Assembly: GCA_029260765.1 (NCBI GenBank)
Contig: JAJDCP010000130.1
Span: 1-64,000 of the forward strand
Reading direction: 5' to 3'
DNA: 64,000 nt
From: Planctomycetota bacterium
Lineage (GTDB): Bacteria; Planctomycetota; J058; JAJDCP01
Made by a program: the position numbers and the translations under genes. The notes under the pieces were generated by a model. It did no database searches. It was not told the origin of the DNA and was given only the letters and a program-made list of their open reading frames with translations. How positions within the stretch are numbered: position 1 is the stretch's first letter; each line of letters starts with the position of its first letter. Positions 1 to 8,872 of this stretch are shown piece after piece.

Positions 1-129
1 CAGGTGCCGCGCCGGTGGGTCGATGGCAAGGCGGACGACGCAGCCGGCCAGGATGGCCGGCGAGGAGGACAACGAAGCCAGGGGCCCACCGCCGTGGTGG
101 CTGGCGAAGCGATTTTCGCCGCAGTCTGC
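1..129 (+). repeat. Dispersed repeat, copy A (truncated by window edge)
   Basis: This stretch closely matches the reverse complement of 60641-60783 and, in its core, of 32844-33004. Shared landmarks are GCCGGTGGGTCGATGGC near position 11, GGCGGACGACGCAG, and GGCCGGCGAGGAGGACAACG around 57-76. It ends at 110-129 with an AT-containing arm, CGATTTTCGCCGCAGTCTGC, which is the same terminal arm seen in copy C. The left arm would lie before the window. A short open frame across it has a counterpart in copy C, but I regard that as a by-product of the repeat rather than a gene. Confidence 0.8.
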
Positions 130-179
130 TATGACCGACGGCAACACCGACCCGCATAGAGTCCCCCCAGATCTTCGGA

Positions 180-322
180 GGAACCCCTGCGCACGCGGCT
201 TCCGGCGCTCACAGAGCGCCGCTACAGGGGGCGGAACCCCTGCGCACGCGGCTTCCGGCGCTCACAGAGCGCCGCTACAGCGGGAGGAACCGCTGCCGAA
301 GCGGCTTGCAGCCGCTGTAGCG
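180..322 (+). repeat. Tandem 53-bp repeats with internal hairpin
   Basis: Two nearly identical 53-bp units start at 180 and 233, and a diverged partial third starts near 286. Each full unit begins GGAACCCCTGCGCACGCGG and contains the hairpin GGCGCTC-ACA-GAGCGCC followed by GCTACAG. The same GCTCACAGAGCGCCGCTACAG string occurs inverted near 60525-60550 beside another copy of the dispersed repeat. That pairing suggests the hairpin unit and the dispersed repeat travel or expand together. From 323 to 575 I see no gene. Confidence 0.75.
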
Positions 323-575
323 TCGGTCTACGAGCAGGGCCCTGGCAGGGGTCTCTCAGGGAAACTCGGTTCATCCGCGGAGATCCGTCTCGCCGGCGGT
401 GTCGAGTAGGCCGGGACGTTCCCGGATGACCGGGTCTCGCTACCTCGCTTCGCCACTTTCACCGCACCCCTTGCCGAGAGGCATTCCTCAAAAGTATTGG
501 GCGTCGAGCTCGCACACCGGTTGTTGCCCGCCGGATAGACTGGCGGCCGATCCCCGGGAATAGCCAAACTCCAGC

Positions 576-3500
576 CTAGCGGGCATCCCACTGCTTTAGC
601 CGCCAGTCGGCCCAACGGTGCTCGATGAAGTTGGTCAGGCCGGTCGCACGGCAGGCTTCGTAGTGGCGGCGTGCCAGGTCTTCCCTTCCCGCGCGCTCGG
701 CCACCAGTCCGAGCACGGCGTGGGCTTCGCAGAGCTGGGCATTCCTGGCGGCGGCGCTGCCTCTCTGGGCTCGCTGGAGCAGGCCGCCCTGACTGAGACG
801 GCCGAGCGCGAAGTCCAGCAGAGGTCCAGGCCAGGCGGCGTCTCCCGCCCAACGTTCGAGCTTCCGCGCCTCACCACCGAGCAGAACGCTCCAGAGCAGG
901 GGATAGGGGCTGTCCTTCAAGGCTGCGGCGGCCTCGAAATCTGCCCTCGCCGCATCGGGTCGATCGCACAGCATGTGGGCGAGCGCCCGCCAGCGGTAGG
1001 CCTGTTCGGCCTCGGGGGCGCGCTTGAGCTGCTCGCTGAGGTCGGCCGCGGCAGCCGCGGCTTGACCGAGCTCCAAATGGGCCATCGCCCGTTGCTCGTA
1101 CAGAATCGCGAGCTCGGGACGCAGGCTCAGGGCTTCGTCGAGAGCGACGATCGCGGCCTCGAACGCCCTCTCGTGAAACCGGGCGGCGGCCAGATAGCCC
1201 AGGTCAGGAGTCAGCCAGCTCGTACTCTGCTGCGCATCCAAAGGCTCGAGCAGGCGATCGAGCCGGACCATCAGTGCGTAGTGCCGGCTGGCCTCGCCAT
1301 ACTTTCCAGTCTGCAGGGCGTGGTCGGCGAGCTCGAGCAGGTCGCTGTGGAGGGTGGCGGCCTCACGGCGGAGCCGTTCTCTACCGTCCTTCTGCCAATT
1401 CGAAGCGCGCAGCTCCGCGGGCAGAACCTCCAGAGCCTCGAGCAGCAACCGGGCTGTCGCCATCGGGTCGTGCGAGTGCCTCTCCAGGGCGCTCGCCAGA
1501 CCCAGTGCCTGTGCGAGATCGAAGCGGGTGCCCAGGTTGTCTGGTGCCTCTGTGCACAGCCTCCGCAAGCGCTGGCAGGCCTCGTCGATGGCTAGCTTCC
1601 CTTCAGCCAGCTGGCCGTCCAGGTACGCGCGGTTGGCCTGCTCGCGCAGCAGCCCGGTGATGGCAAGCGCATGGCTGCGGTCTTCGGGGTCGAGAAGCTC
1701 CAGCGCGCGGTAGATCACCAGCGATTGCTGCCACAGCTGCTGGGCTTCTGCGGAGTCTTCGGCAGCTGCGTGCAGACTTCCCAGCGCCCTCAGAGCCTGC
1801 GCACGCTCCAGCTGCAGGATCGCACGTCCGGGTCGATCTGCCAGCAGTCGGTCAATAAGCTCCAGCACTTTGGACAGCGTCGCCTCGGCGAGCTCGGGCG
1901 CACCCGAGATCTGTGCCTGGCCGGCAGCCAGTTGGACGTCGAGCCAGGCCAGCAGCAGCAGCTGGTTGTCGGGACTGCGCTCCAACCAACTGTCTGCCTG
2001 GGCCTGCAGGCGCATCAACAGGGGCCCGGCGATGTCCTGCCGGCCCAACCCCCAGAGCACGGCCCCGGCTCTGGAGAGCGCAAGCAGCAGGCGTTGGGCG
2101 TCAGCCATCGAGCGGGTCTGCGTCAGGTTGCTCTCCCCCGAGGGGATCGTGGCGGCCAGCTGCAGGGAGGCCTGCTCGCTCTCGCCCATGCGTTCGAGCA
2201 CCAGACTGTTTGCGATGTCCAGCTCGCAATGGAGCACGCGCAACTCCGAACCGGGGTGTCCGGACCGGGGGATCAGCTCGAGCGCCCGTTGCAGGTCCTG
2301 ATGTGCGCGGCTCAAGTGGCCTGTCGAGGCGAGCAGCTGGCCGCGCAGAGCCAGACTGGAGCGCAAGAGTCTGCGCGCCGTGCGAGGATCGGGCATGGTC
2401 TCGACGAGCGCGAGCGCGCGAGCCACGGCATCATCGGCGAGCGCGTGCGCTCGCGGGGTCTGCGCCCGCCTGTCTGCGATCACGGTCTGTGCCAACAAGA
2501 CCTGCACCAGAATTTCCCCGGGCTTCTGCCAATATTGCCTGGCTGGGAGCGCCTGCAGCAGCCCGCTGGCCCGCTCTAGATGGGCACTCGCATCGTCGCT
2601 GTCGTGGCGGGCGACGAGCTGTGACGCGCTGTTGGTGAGCGCCCGGGCGAGCAGAAAACGGAGCGTGACATTGCTCGGGTCGGCCCCGTGGGCGTCGTGC
2701 GCGAGCTCGAGGCTCTGAGCGCCCAACGCAAACGCCCGGCCCGCATCGCCATGCTTGAACAAGAACTCACTGAGCTCGAGGCAAGCCCGTGCCAGCGAGA
2801 GACGCACCCGTGGGTCGAAGCTGGCGGTGAGCGAGTGGCCGCGCGCGAGGCGCAGGGCTTCTTCCAATACCGCGCCCGCTGTTTCGCTGCGCTCGAGCAG
2901 CTCATGGCACGCGGCAAGCATCAGCAACAGGTCTCCGAGCGGCGGGGCGAAGCTGCCATCCTCCGCCGCGTCGTGCAGCGCGCGTCCACGTTGTATGGCT
3001 GTCTCCAGCCGCGCGACGACCCTCAAGAGGCTCCCATCCTTGAGGTCTGTCTCTGCCAGCCGCAGCTGCAAGCGCAACCAGGCAACGGCGGCCCTGGGAG
3101 CGGTCTTTTCGGCTTGTAGCTCGGAAGACTCCAGCAGGGAGTCGGCCTGACGGTAGTATCTCAGCGCGCTCGCCAGCGTGCTGCAATCCCCCAGGCTGAT
3201 CAGGCAGAGTGCCAGGTCGAGCTTGCCGTGTGCTGTGTCGGCATAGTTGGCGAAGATCGTGCGCGCCGCTTCCAACTGCGCTCGGGCGCGGTATGGGTGG
3301 TCGTCCAACTGCAGGTAGATCTCACCGAGGTCCTGGTAGATCAGCCCTTGCGCGAGCGAATCCCCTTCGAGTCCTTCCGCCCGGAGCCTCTGCCAGTTGC
3401 TGCGTGAGCTCTCCAGCAAAGCGATCGCGCCGGCCGCGGCTTCCCGGGACATAGCGCCATCAAAAAACACCTCGCGCGTGAGGCGGGTTTGTTCCAGCAG

Positions 3501-5894
3501 CATCGCCTGGGCCGTGTTGCTGGCGTCCTGGGCCTGGTTGCGGGCACGCAGCAGATAGATCTGGCTGAGGCTCTGCCCGAGCACGACGGCAACGACCGCC
3601 AACAGCAGGCCCAGGCGCAATCGCCGGGCCGTGCGCTGCGACTGTTCACGCCGTAGCCGGGCCGCATCGACCTCACGGGGCAGAGAGTCCCCGGCGGGCA
3701 GCGGCTGCGGAAGGGCGGCCAATTGCGCGCGAGCCAGGCGCAGGTCTCCCGAGCGCAAGGCGACCTCCGCGTAGCTGCGCCGTGCGCTCGCGACTCCGTC
3801 ACGGGCCTGCGGATTGGCGTCCCACAAGCGCTGGGCGTGCCCGAAACCCGCGACGGCCTCTGCGTAGGAGGCGTACAGTTGGTCCTTTTGAGCTTCCGCG
3901 AGGGCCTCGAGCTCGTTGGCGCGGGCTTCGCACTGCTCAAGCAGCTGCCGTGCCGAGGCGCTGACCTGCAAGCTCTCACGATGGAGGAAGTAGGCCTGCA
4001 GCCTCTGTTGGAATGCCAGCACGGTCGGCGGGCGTTGCTCCGGAGCACAGGCCAGCGCGCCCTGGCAGAGCCGGACGAGCTCGTCTGGCAGGCCTTCGGG
4101 CAGCGGGGGGGCAGGGCTCACCTCCTCCTTGACGAAGGCCAGGAAGCGCTGCCGGTCGTTGGGTGGTTTCCCGACCAGAATCTCGAACAGAATCGCGCCG
4201 AGCTGGTAGACGTCTGAGCGCACCGACAGACGCTGCGTGTCGCCGACAGCCAGCTCGGGCGGCATGTAGGCCGGGGTGCCGCAGGGACCGAGGATGGCGG
4301 ACCGCGAGCGCACCTGGGCGGCATCTTCGTCGGCCAGCTCGACAGCCACCCCCCAATCGCACAGCAAGACTTCGCCGAACGGCCCCAGCAAGACATTGGC
4401 GGGTTTCAGGTCGTTGTGCAACACACCCCGGCTGTGGGCAAAGGCCACGGCATTGCACAGCGTCGCCAGGGTCTCGAGGTGGGCGGCACGGGCCACCTCT
4501 CCTGACGCCAGCTGGCCTGCCCAGGTCTCGCCCTCGACCAGCTTCATCGCAAGCTGCACATCCTCGCCGTCGAGCAGGTCGTAGACCGGCAGAATGTTGG
4601 GGTGCTCGAGCCGGCTGGCGAGCAGAGCCTCGTCGACAAAGCACGCGCGGCGCTCGGCATCGGTCCCACGCACGACTTTGATGGCCACTAGCCGGTCCAG
4701 GCGATGCTGACGGGCGCGGAAGACCACCCCGTTGCCACCCCGGCCGATCGGCTCGAGCAACTCGAAGGGAGACGGAGGAGAGACACGGGCTGAGGCGGGC
4801 TGCTGTGCTTCGAGCCGGTAGGTGTGCAGCAGCGTTTCGGAGTCCGGTCCCGCCTGCCTCAGCAGGCTGTTCCAGTCGCGCGCGGCGTCGGATCCCCGAG
4901 CCTTGGCCTGGGGTGCCGCCTGGGCGCTGATGGTCTCGAGCTCCTGGGCGAAGCTCTGGGCGGAGGCGGGGCGCGCCGTCGGATCCAGCGCCAACGCGCG
5001 CGCCAGCAGGTCGTCGAGCGCCATCGGCAGTCCCCGTTCGGCGGCGATCGGAGCCGGGCGCAGCGGGCGTTCGTGGCGGGGCGACTGTCCGAAGGGGGCC
5101 GCACCGCTGAGGGCATAGTAGAGCGTGGCCGCCAGGCCGTAGACATCCGAGAGCGTCGAGAGGCTGCGCCCGACCCTGGAGCCCTGTTCGGGAGCCGCGA
5201 AAGCGGGGGTGCCGAGGAAGCCGCGGGTCAGCGTAGCGAGCTCGGCGAGCGTGTCGAAAACCAGGCCGAAGTCGAGCAACAGCGCTTGCCCATCGGGCTG
5301 GATCATGATGTTGGCAGGTTTGACATCGCGGTGGATGAAACCGTGCCCGTGCACACACTGCAGCGCCCCAGCGATCTGTAGACACCAGCGCAGCACGGCC
5401 TGTGTGGGCGGCAGCTGCTCGTGGACGACGGCGCTCAGCGTCGTGCCGGCAACCAGGGGCATGGCGAGATACAGGATGCCATCGATCTCGCCGGCGGCGA
5501 GCAGACGGACGATGTGCGGGTGCTCGAGGCGCTGGACGGCTGAGGCTTCGCGCTCAAAGCGCTTGCGCCGCTCCGGCGAGGTGCGCAGCTGGAAGCGCAG
5601 CAGCTTGAGGGCGCAGCGGCTCCCATCTGCATCCTCTGCTTCGTAGACCTCGCCAAAGCCCCCCCGGCCGATCTGCCGCAGCAACTGGAACGGTCCCAGT
5701 CGGTCCCCGTAGCCTGGGGGACGCAGAGTCTGCTCGACACCGGCCCGAGCGCCCGCGAGCTGACGGAAGACCACGCGCAACTCTGCGAGCAGGGCCGGAT
5801 CGTCGCGGCCATGCCGGCGGAGGAAGCCCCCGGGACTGTGCAGTCTCCCCTGCAGGGCGTCTTCGAGATAACGGTCGAAGAGCTCGTCGCTCAT
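576..5894 (-). CDS. Giant membrane-anchored tandem Ser/Thr protein kinase with TPR-like tail
   Basis: A 1772-residue protein with two Hanks-type kinase domains. Kinase 1 (about 65-320) has the glycine loop GRGGFGEVY, Lys97, catalytic HRD 188-190 and DFG 208-210, so it looks active. Kinase 2 (about 376-635) has GRGGNGVVF and Lys406, but HND 493-495 replaces HRD and DWG 513-515 replaces DFG; the catalytic Asp and metal Asp are kept. A single membrane segment lies at about 759-782, followed by roughly 1000 residues of helical, TPR-like repeats that are probably extracytoplasmic. The start is an ATG at 5894. It follows the anti-sigma and ECF sigma genes on the same strand with a gap of about 107 bp, so signalling through that sigma factor is plausible but inferred. 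Confidence 0.93.
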   Translation of the reverse strand: MSDELFDRYLEDALQGRLHSPGGFLRRHGRDDPALLAELRVVFRQLAGARAGVEQTLRPPGYGDRLGPFQLLRQIGRGGFGEVYEAEDADGSRCALKLLRFQLRTSPERRKRFEREASAVQRLEHPHIVRLLAAGEIDGILYLAMPLVAGTTLSAVVHEQLPPTQAVLRWCLQIAGALQCVHGHGFIHRDVKPANIMIQPDGQALLLDFGLVFDTLAELATLTRGFLGTPAFAAPEQGSRVGRSLSTLSDVYGLAATLYYALSGAAPFGQSPRHERPLRPAPIAAERGLPMALDDLLARALALDPTARPASAQSFAQELETISAQAAPQAKARGSDAARDWNSLLRQAGPDSETLLHTYRLEAQQPASARVSPPSPFELLEPIGRGGNGVVFRARQHRLDRLVAIKVVRGTDAERRACFVDEALLASRLEHPNILPVYDLLDGEDVQLAMKLVEGETWAGQLASGEVARAAHLETLATLCNAVAFAHSRGVLHNDLKPANVLLGPFGEVLLCDWGVAVELADEDAAQVRSRSAILGPCGTPAYMPPELAVGDTQRLSVRSDVYQLGAILFEILVGKPPNDRQRFLAFVKEEVSPAPPLPEGLPDELVRLCQGALACAPEQRPPTVLAFQQRLQAYFLHRESLQVSASARQLLEQCEARANELEALAEAQKDQLYASYAEAVAGFGHAQRLWDANPQARDGVASARRSYAEVALRSGDLRLARAQLAALPQPLPAGDSLPREVDAARLRREQSQRTARRLRLGLLLAVVAVVLGQSLSQIYLLRARNQAQDASNTAQAMLLEQTRLTREVFFDGAMSREAAAGAIALLESSRSNWQRLRAEGLEGDSLAQGLIYQDLGEIYLQLDDHPYRARAQLEAARTIFANYADTAHGKLDLALCLISLGDCSTLASALRYYRQADSLLESSELQAEKTAPRAAVAWLRLQLRLAETDLKDGSLLRVVARLETAIQRGRALHDAAEDGSFAPPLGDLLLMLAACHELLERSETAGAVLEEALRLARGHSLTASFDPRVRLSLARACLELSEFLFKHGDAGRAFALGAQSLELAHDAHGADPSNVTLRFLLARALTNSASQLVARHDSDDASAHLERASGLLQALPARQYWQKPGEILVQVLLAQTVIADRRAQTPRAHALADDAVARALALVETMPDPRTARRLLRSSLALRGQLLASTGHLSRAHQDLQRALELIPRSGHPGSELRVLHCELDIANSLVLERMGESEQASLQLAATIPSGESNLTQTRSMADAQRLLLALSRAGAVLWGLGRQDIAGPLLMRLQAQADSWLERSPDNQLLLLAWLDVQLAAGQAQISGAPELAEATLSKVLELIDRLLADRPGRAILQLERAQALRALGSLHAAAEDSAEAQQLWQQSLVIYRALELLDPEDRSHALAITGLLREQANRAYLDGQLAEGKLAIDEACQRLRRLCTEAPDNLGTRFDLAQALGLASALERHSHDPMATARLLLEALEVLPAELRASNWQKDGRERLRREAATLHSDLLELADHALQTGKYGEASRHYALMVRLDRLLEPLDAQQSTSWLTPDLGYLAAARFHERAFEAAIVALDEALSLRPELAILYEQRAMAHLELGQAAAAAADLSEQLKRAPEAEQAYRWRALAHMLCDRPDAARADFEAAAALKDSPYPLLWSVLLGGEARKLERWAGDAAWPGPLLDFALGRLSQGGLLQRAQRGSAAARNAQLCEAHAVLGLVAERAGREDLARRHYEACRATGLTNFIEHRWADWRLKQWDAR

Positions 5895-6001
5895 GCCCTG
5901 GCCATCGCTCTGCAGGCCCGCTGCACCTCTGGGCCCTGGCTCTGCCCCTGTGATACCACAGAGTCAGCCCCGCGGCAGGCAGCTCGCGTTCTGCGTTCCT
6001 G

Positions 6002-6595
6002 TCAATAGTGGATGTCGTCCCCGAGGCCGCCCTCATCGCGCCGGTTGGCGCCGGGCGAGTAGAGGGCTACCTCTTCACCGTCTCGCCGCACGATGTACGC
6101 GGAACCCCAAGGGTCGTAGAGCATGCCGTCCTGGAGGGCGCCGTCACGATGGGGGAAATCGCGCAGCGCATCGACCAGCGAGCGGTTGTCCCGGATGTTG
6201 GGGTCCTGCCGCAGCTCGACGATCAGGTTCATCGAGCGGACATCCACCTCGGCGGCGGCATGTGCGTTCTCGCTGCGGATCCTGTGGATCGCGCCATAGC
6301 TGTAGTAGGCGAGGCACAGCAGGGCTGTCGCAGCGATGCCGATCAGGGCTCCGATGGTGCGCCAACGCAGGGGACTTCGGGCTGGGAAGGGCCGTGCGCA
6401 GGCACGCATCACTGCGTCGAGAATCGGAGCCGGGGGCTCTGCCTTTACGAACGCCGCGGTCAGCCGCGCACTCAGCTCGACATCGGGCCCGCATTCCTCA
6501 CAACCAGCTGCGTGTACGATCAACGCAGCGCGGCGTGGAACGTCCAGCGTACCCATGAGCAGGGCGTTTACGTCCTCGCTGAAGGGGCAACTCAT
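6002..6595 (-). CDS. Zinc-finger anti-sigma-like membrane protein with pseudopilin-like C-terminus
   Basis: A 197-residue protein. The N-terminus carries the anti-sigma zinc signature His28-x3-Cys32-x2-Cys35 (zf-HC2/ZAS type). One membrane segment lies at about 79-102. The C-terminal part has DPWG at 161-164, a Y-I-V strand, a YSPG turn near 179-182 and GGLGDDI at 189-195. That pattern is typical of the end of GspG-type major pseudopilins (DPWG..Y....SPG.DG..GGDDI). It overlaps the stop of the upstream ECF sigma gene by 4 bp (ATGA), the classic sigma/anti-sigma arrangement. The combination of an anti-sigma head and a pseudopilin-like sensor tail outside the membrane is unusual; the sensing role is inference. 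Confidence 0.85.
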   Translation of the reverse strand: MSCPFSEDVNALLMGTLDVPRRAALIVHAAGCEECGPDVELSARLTAAFVKAEPPAPILDAVMRACARPFPARSPLRWRTIGALIGIAATALLCLAYYSYGAIHRIRSENAHAAAEVDVRSMNLIVELRQDPNIRDNRSLVDALRDFPHRDGALQDGMLYDPWGSAYIVRRDGEEVALYSPGANRRDEGGLGDDIHY

Positions 6596-7203
6596 CCGAC
6601 AACCTCCCTCTGAAGGTGGCGACGTTTCAGGGTCGCGACGGCACGGTGCAAGCGCGCCGCTGCGGTTCCCTCGGGAATCTGAAGACGTTCGGCGATTTCC
6701 AGGTAGCTCAAGCCTTCCCGGAATCGCAGCTCGATGACCTCGCGGTTCTTGAAACTGAGTCCAGCGATCATTCCCTGCAGGCTCTCCGCAGCCTCGAGCT
6801 CAGCGCCCGGGGCCTCACAACGCGTGTCCGGCAGGGACCGGCCGCCGTCTTCCATCAAGTGGTTCAGACTCACGAGTGCGTTTCGGGTCTGGCGGCGAAA
6901 CCAGTCCTGTGCGCAGCGCATGGCGATCGGACGCAGCCAGGCGCCGAACTTGTCAGGGTCCTTCAGGCTGCTCAGTCGTTGATAGGCCTTGATGAACGCC
7001 TCCTGGCACAGGTCATCCGCCGTTTGGGCGCAGCCGACGAGCTGCCGCAGCCACCGGTTGATGCGCTCCCAGTGGCGACTGACCAGGTGCCGGTAGGCTG
7101 CGGGTCGCCGCCGCACCGCACCGACAAGCTCTGCGTCGCTCGCATCCACCGGACTCTCCAACAAAATCCACACGGAGCATGAATAACTGTCCCGTACTTC
7201 CAT
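6592..7203 (-). CDS. ECF-family RNA polymerase sigma factor
   Basis: About 203 residues from the ATG at 7203; a TTG at 7275 is an in-frame alternative giving 227 residues. Region 2 contains the core-binding and melting signature (DDLCQEAFIKAYQRL, then KFGAWLRPIAMRCAQDWFR). Region 4 contains the helix-turn-helix (LSYLEIAERLQIPEGTAAAR), which recognises the -35 element. It is translationally coupled to the zinc-finger anti-sigma gene downstream and lies just before the giant kinase gene, making a probable membrane-to-promoter signalling unit. No clear target promoter was recognised in the upstream 86 bp shared with the divergent TolB-like gene. Confidence 0.92.
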   Translation of the reverse strand: MEVRDSYSCSVWILLESPVDASDAELVGAVRRRPAAYRHLVSRHWERINRWLRQLVGCAQTADDLCQEAFIKAYQRLSSLKDPDKFGAWLRPIAMRCAQDWFRRQTRNALVSLNHLMEDGGRSLPDTRCEAPGAELEAAESLQGMIAGLSFKNREVIELRFREGLSYLEIAERLQIPEGTAAARLHRAVATLKRRHLQREVVG

Positions 7204-7289
7204 CAGTCTAGACGCGAGCCGCTGACCGAATCTTGCATTTTCTTTGCGGTCCCGGATACTCAGCAGGCTACACAACCCAAGGAGCCGTC

Positions 7290-8327
7290 ATGCTGCACCG
7301 TCTGTGCCTGTTAGGTTTGCTGCTATCCGTCGTTTTTGCTCAGGAATCCCCGGACCTGAGTCAGGACGGCGAGGTGCATCTGCGCAACATCCGTCAGCTG
7401 ACTTTCGGAGGAGAGAATGCCGAGGCCTATTTCTCCTTCGACGGCACCAAGCTGATCTTCCAATCGACCAGGGACGCGCTGCAATGCGATCAGATCTTCA
7501 CCATGGGCCTCGACGGCTCCGGTGTGCGAATGGTCTCGACCGGCAAGGGCAAGACCACCTGTAGCTACTTCTTGCCCGGCGACGACCGTATCGTCTATGC
7601 CTCGACGCATCTGGCGGGTCCCGAGTGTCCGCCTCGGCCGGACTACTCCGAGGGCTACGTCTGGCCTCTCGACCGCTACGATATCTTCGTGGCCAATGCC
7701 GACGGCAGCGGAACCGAGCTGCTGTTTGGAAGGCCTGGCTATGACGCCGAAGCCACCGTGTCTCCCCGAGGGGACCGCATCGTCTTCACCTCAGACATGG
7801 ACGGCGACCTCGAGATCTATTCGATGGCCATCGATGGCAGCGACGTGCAACGGCTGACCGACCGCGAAGGCTATGACGGGGGCCCCTTCTTCAGCCCCGA
7901 CGGGAGCATGATCTGCTACCGGGCCCAGGAGCTGCGCGATGACGATGAGACCGACCACTACCGCGATCTGCTCGCGCGCAATCTGGTCGAGCCGGCGCGC
8001 CTCGATATCTGGGTCATGGATGCCGACGGCAGCAATAAGCGCAAGCTGACCGACAACAACGCGGCCAACTTCTGCCCGTTTTTCCATCCGAGTGGAGAGA
8101 AGCTGCTGTTCGCATCGAATCTCGCCGATCCACGCGGGCGCAATTTCGATCTGTTCATGGTGGACCTCGAGGGCGGCGAACCTGAGCGCGTGACCTTCAG
8201 CCCCGACTTCGATGGTTTTCCCATGTTCAGTCCAGACGGGACGCAGCTGGTGTTCGCGTCGAACCGGAACGCCCAGGAGCGTGGCGAGACCAACGTCTTC
8301 ATCGCCGAGTGGGTCGAGAACCCCTAG
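7290..8327 (+). CDS. Secreted TolB-like beta-propeller protein
   Basis: The start is set at the ATG at 7290 because a strong ribosome site, AAGGAG, lies at 7279-7284. The 345-residue product begins with a signal peptide (MLHRLCLLGLLLSVVFA, cut before QE). The rest consists of repeated blades with the TolB/WD40-like PD40 signature: FSFDGTKLIFQS, SPRGDRIVFTSDMDGDLEIY, FSPDGSMICYRA, and a last blade with FSPDGTQLVFASNRN. Such proteins act in the periplasm or on the surface, usually as binding scaffolds. No Tol-Pal genes are adjacent, so it should not be called TolB proper. Confidence 0.88.
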   Translation: MLHRLCLLGLLLSVVFAQESPDLSQDGEVHLRNIRQLTFGGENAEAYFSFDGTKLIFQSTRDALQCDQIFTMGLDGSGVRMVSTGKGKTTCSYFLPGDDRIVYASTHLAGPECPPRPDYSEGYVWPLDRYDIFVANADGSGTELLFGRPGYDAEATVSPRGDRIVFTSDMDGDLEIYSMAIDGSDVQRLTDREGYDGGPFFSPDGSMICYRAQELRDDDETDHYRDLLARNLVEPARLDIWVMDADGSNKRKLTDNNAANFCPFFHPSGEKLLFASNLADPRGRNFDLFMVDLEGGEPERVTFSPDFDGFPMFSPDGTQLVFASNRNAQERGETNVFIAEWVENP

Positions 8328-8358
8328 GAGAAAAGCCGCGCCAGGAAAGGGGACCACC

Positions 8359-8868
8359 GTGCGGATCCGGGCTGCTGTCGCAGCGGACCTGCCCCAGCTG
8401 ACAGCGATCTACAACCACTACATCCTCCAAACGCCGATCACGTTTGATGTCGAGCCGCAAGAGGCCGCGCAACGGCGCTCCTGGCTGGCGGGTTTCGGCA
8501 CAAACGGCGCGCACCGCCTGCTGGTGGCCGCTGAAGCGGACGCCCTGCTGGGCTATGCCTACAGCGGTCCATTCAAGGCGCGGGCGGCTTACGCCAGCTC
8601 GGTGGAGGTCAGTGTCTATTGCGCCCACCAGGCGTGCGGTCGGGGTGTGGGGAGCGCTCTGTACCGCGAGCTGTTCGGCATTCTCGCAGAGCAGCCTCTG
8701 CATCGGGCCTATGCCGGCATCACGCTCCCGAATGCTGCCTCTGAGGCGCTGCACCATCGGTTTGGCTTCGAGCAGGTTGGATTGTTCCGGGAGGTCGGCT
8801 TCAAATTCGGCCGCTATTGGGACGTCGGCTGGTACGAGCGGGCTCTGGGGCCCCGCGGTGGAAGCTGA
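8359..8868 (+). CDS. GNAT N-acetyltransferase, phosphinothricin acetyltransferase-like
   Basis: A GTG start at 8359 follows the ribosome site AGGAAAGGGG and gives 169 residues. The order of motifs fits the Pat/Bar subfamily: an N-terminal IYNHYI...TFD segment, then the acetyl-CoA loop ACGRGVGSALYREL, then LPNAASEALHHRFGFEQVG and a final GRYWDVGWYER. Family members acetylate small amines such as phosphinothricin or methionine sulfoximine using acetyl-CoA in the cytoplasm. The natural substrate cannot be read from sequence. It starts 31 bp after the TolB-like gene and may be co-transcribed with it, and it converges on the aroKB gene. Confidence 0.9.
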   Translation: MRIRAAVAADLPQLTAIYNHYILQTPITFDVEPQEAAQRRSWLAGFGTNGAHRLLVAAEADALLGYAYSGPFKARAAYASSVEVSVYCAHQACGRGVGSALYRELFGILAEQPLHRAYAGITLPNAASEALHHRFGFEQVGLFREVGFKFGRYWDVGWYERALGPRGGS

Positions 8869-8872
8869 CGCC

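Noticed and set aside
180-322. Possible CRISPR array
   Set aside because: The units are nearly identical over their full 53 bp with no variable spacers, and no cas genes are present.
23-409. Short open frame over the repeat at the window start
   Set aside because: A similar peptide appears in copy C only because the DNA repeat is the same; no ribosome site is seen and the third copy does not keep the frame.
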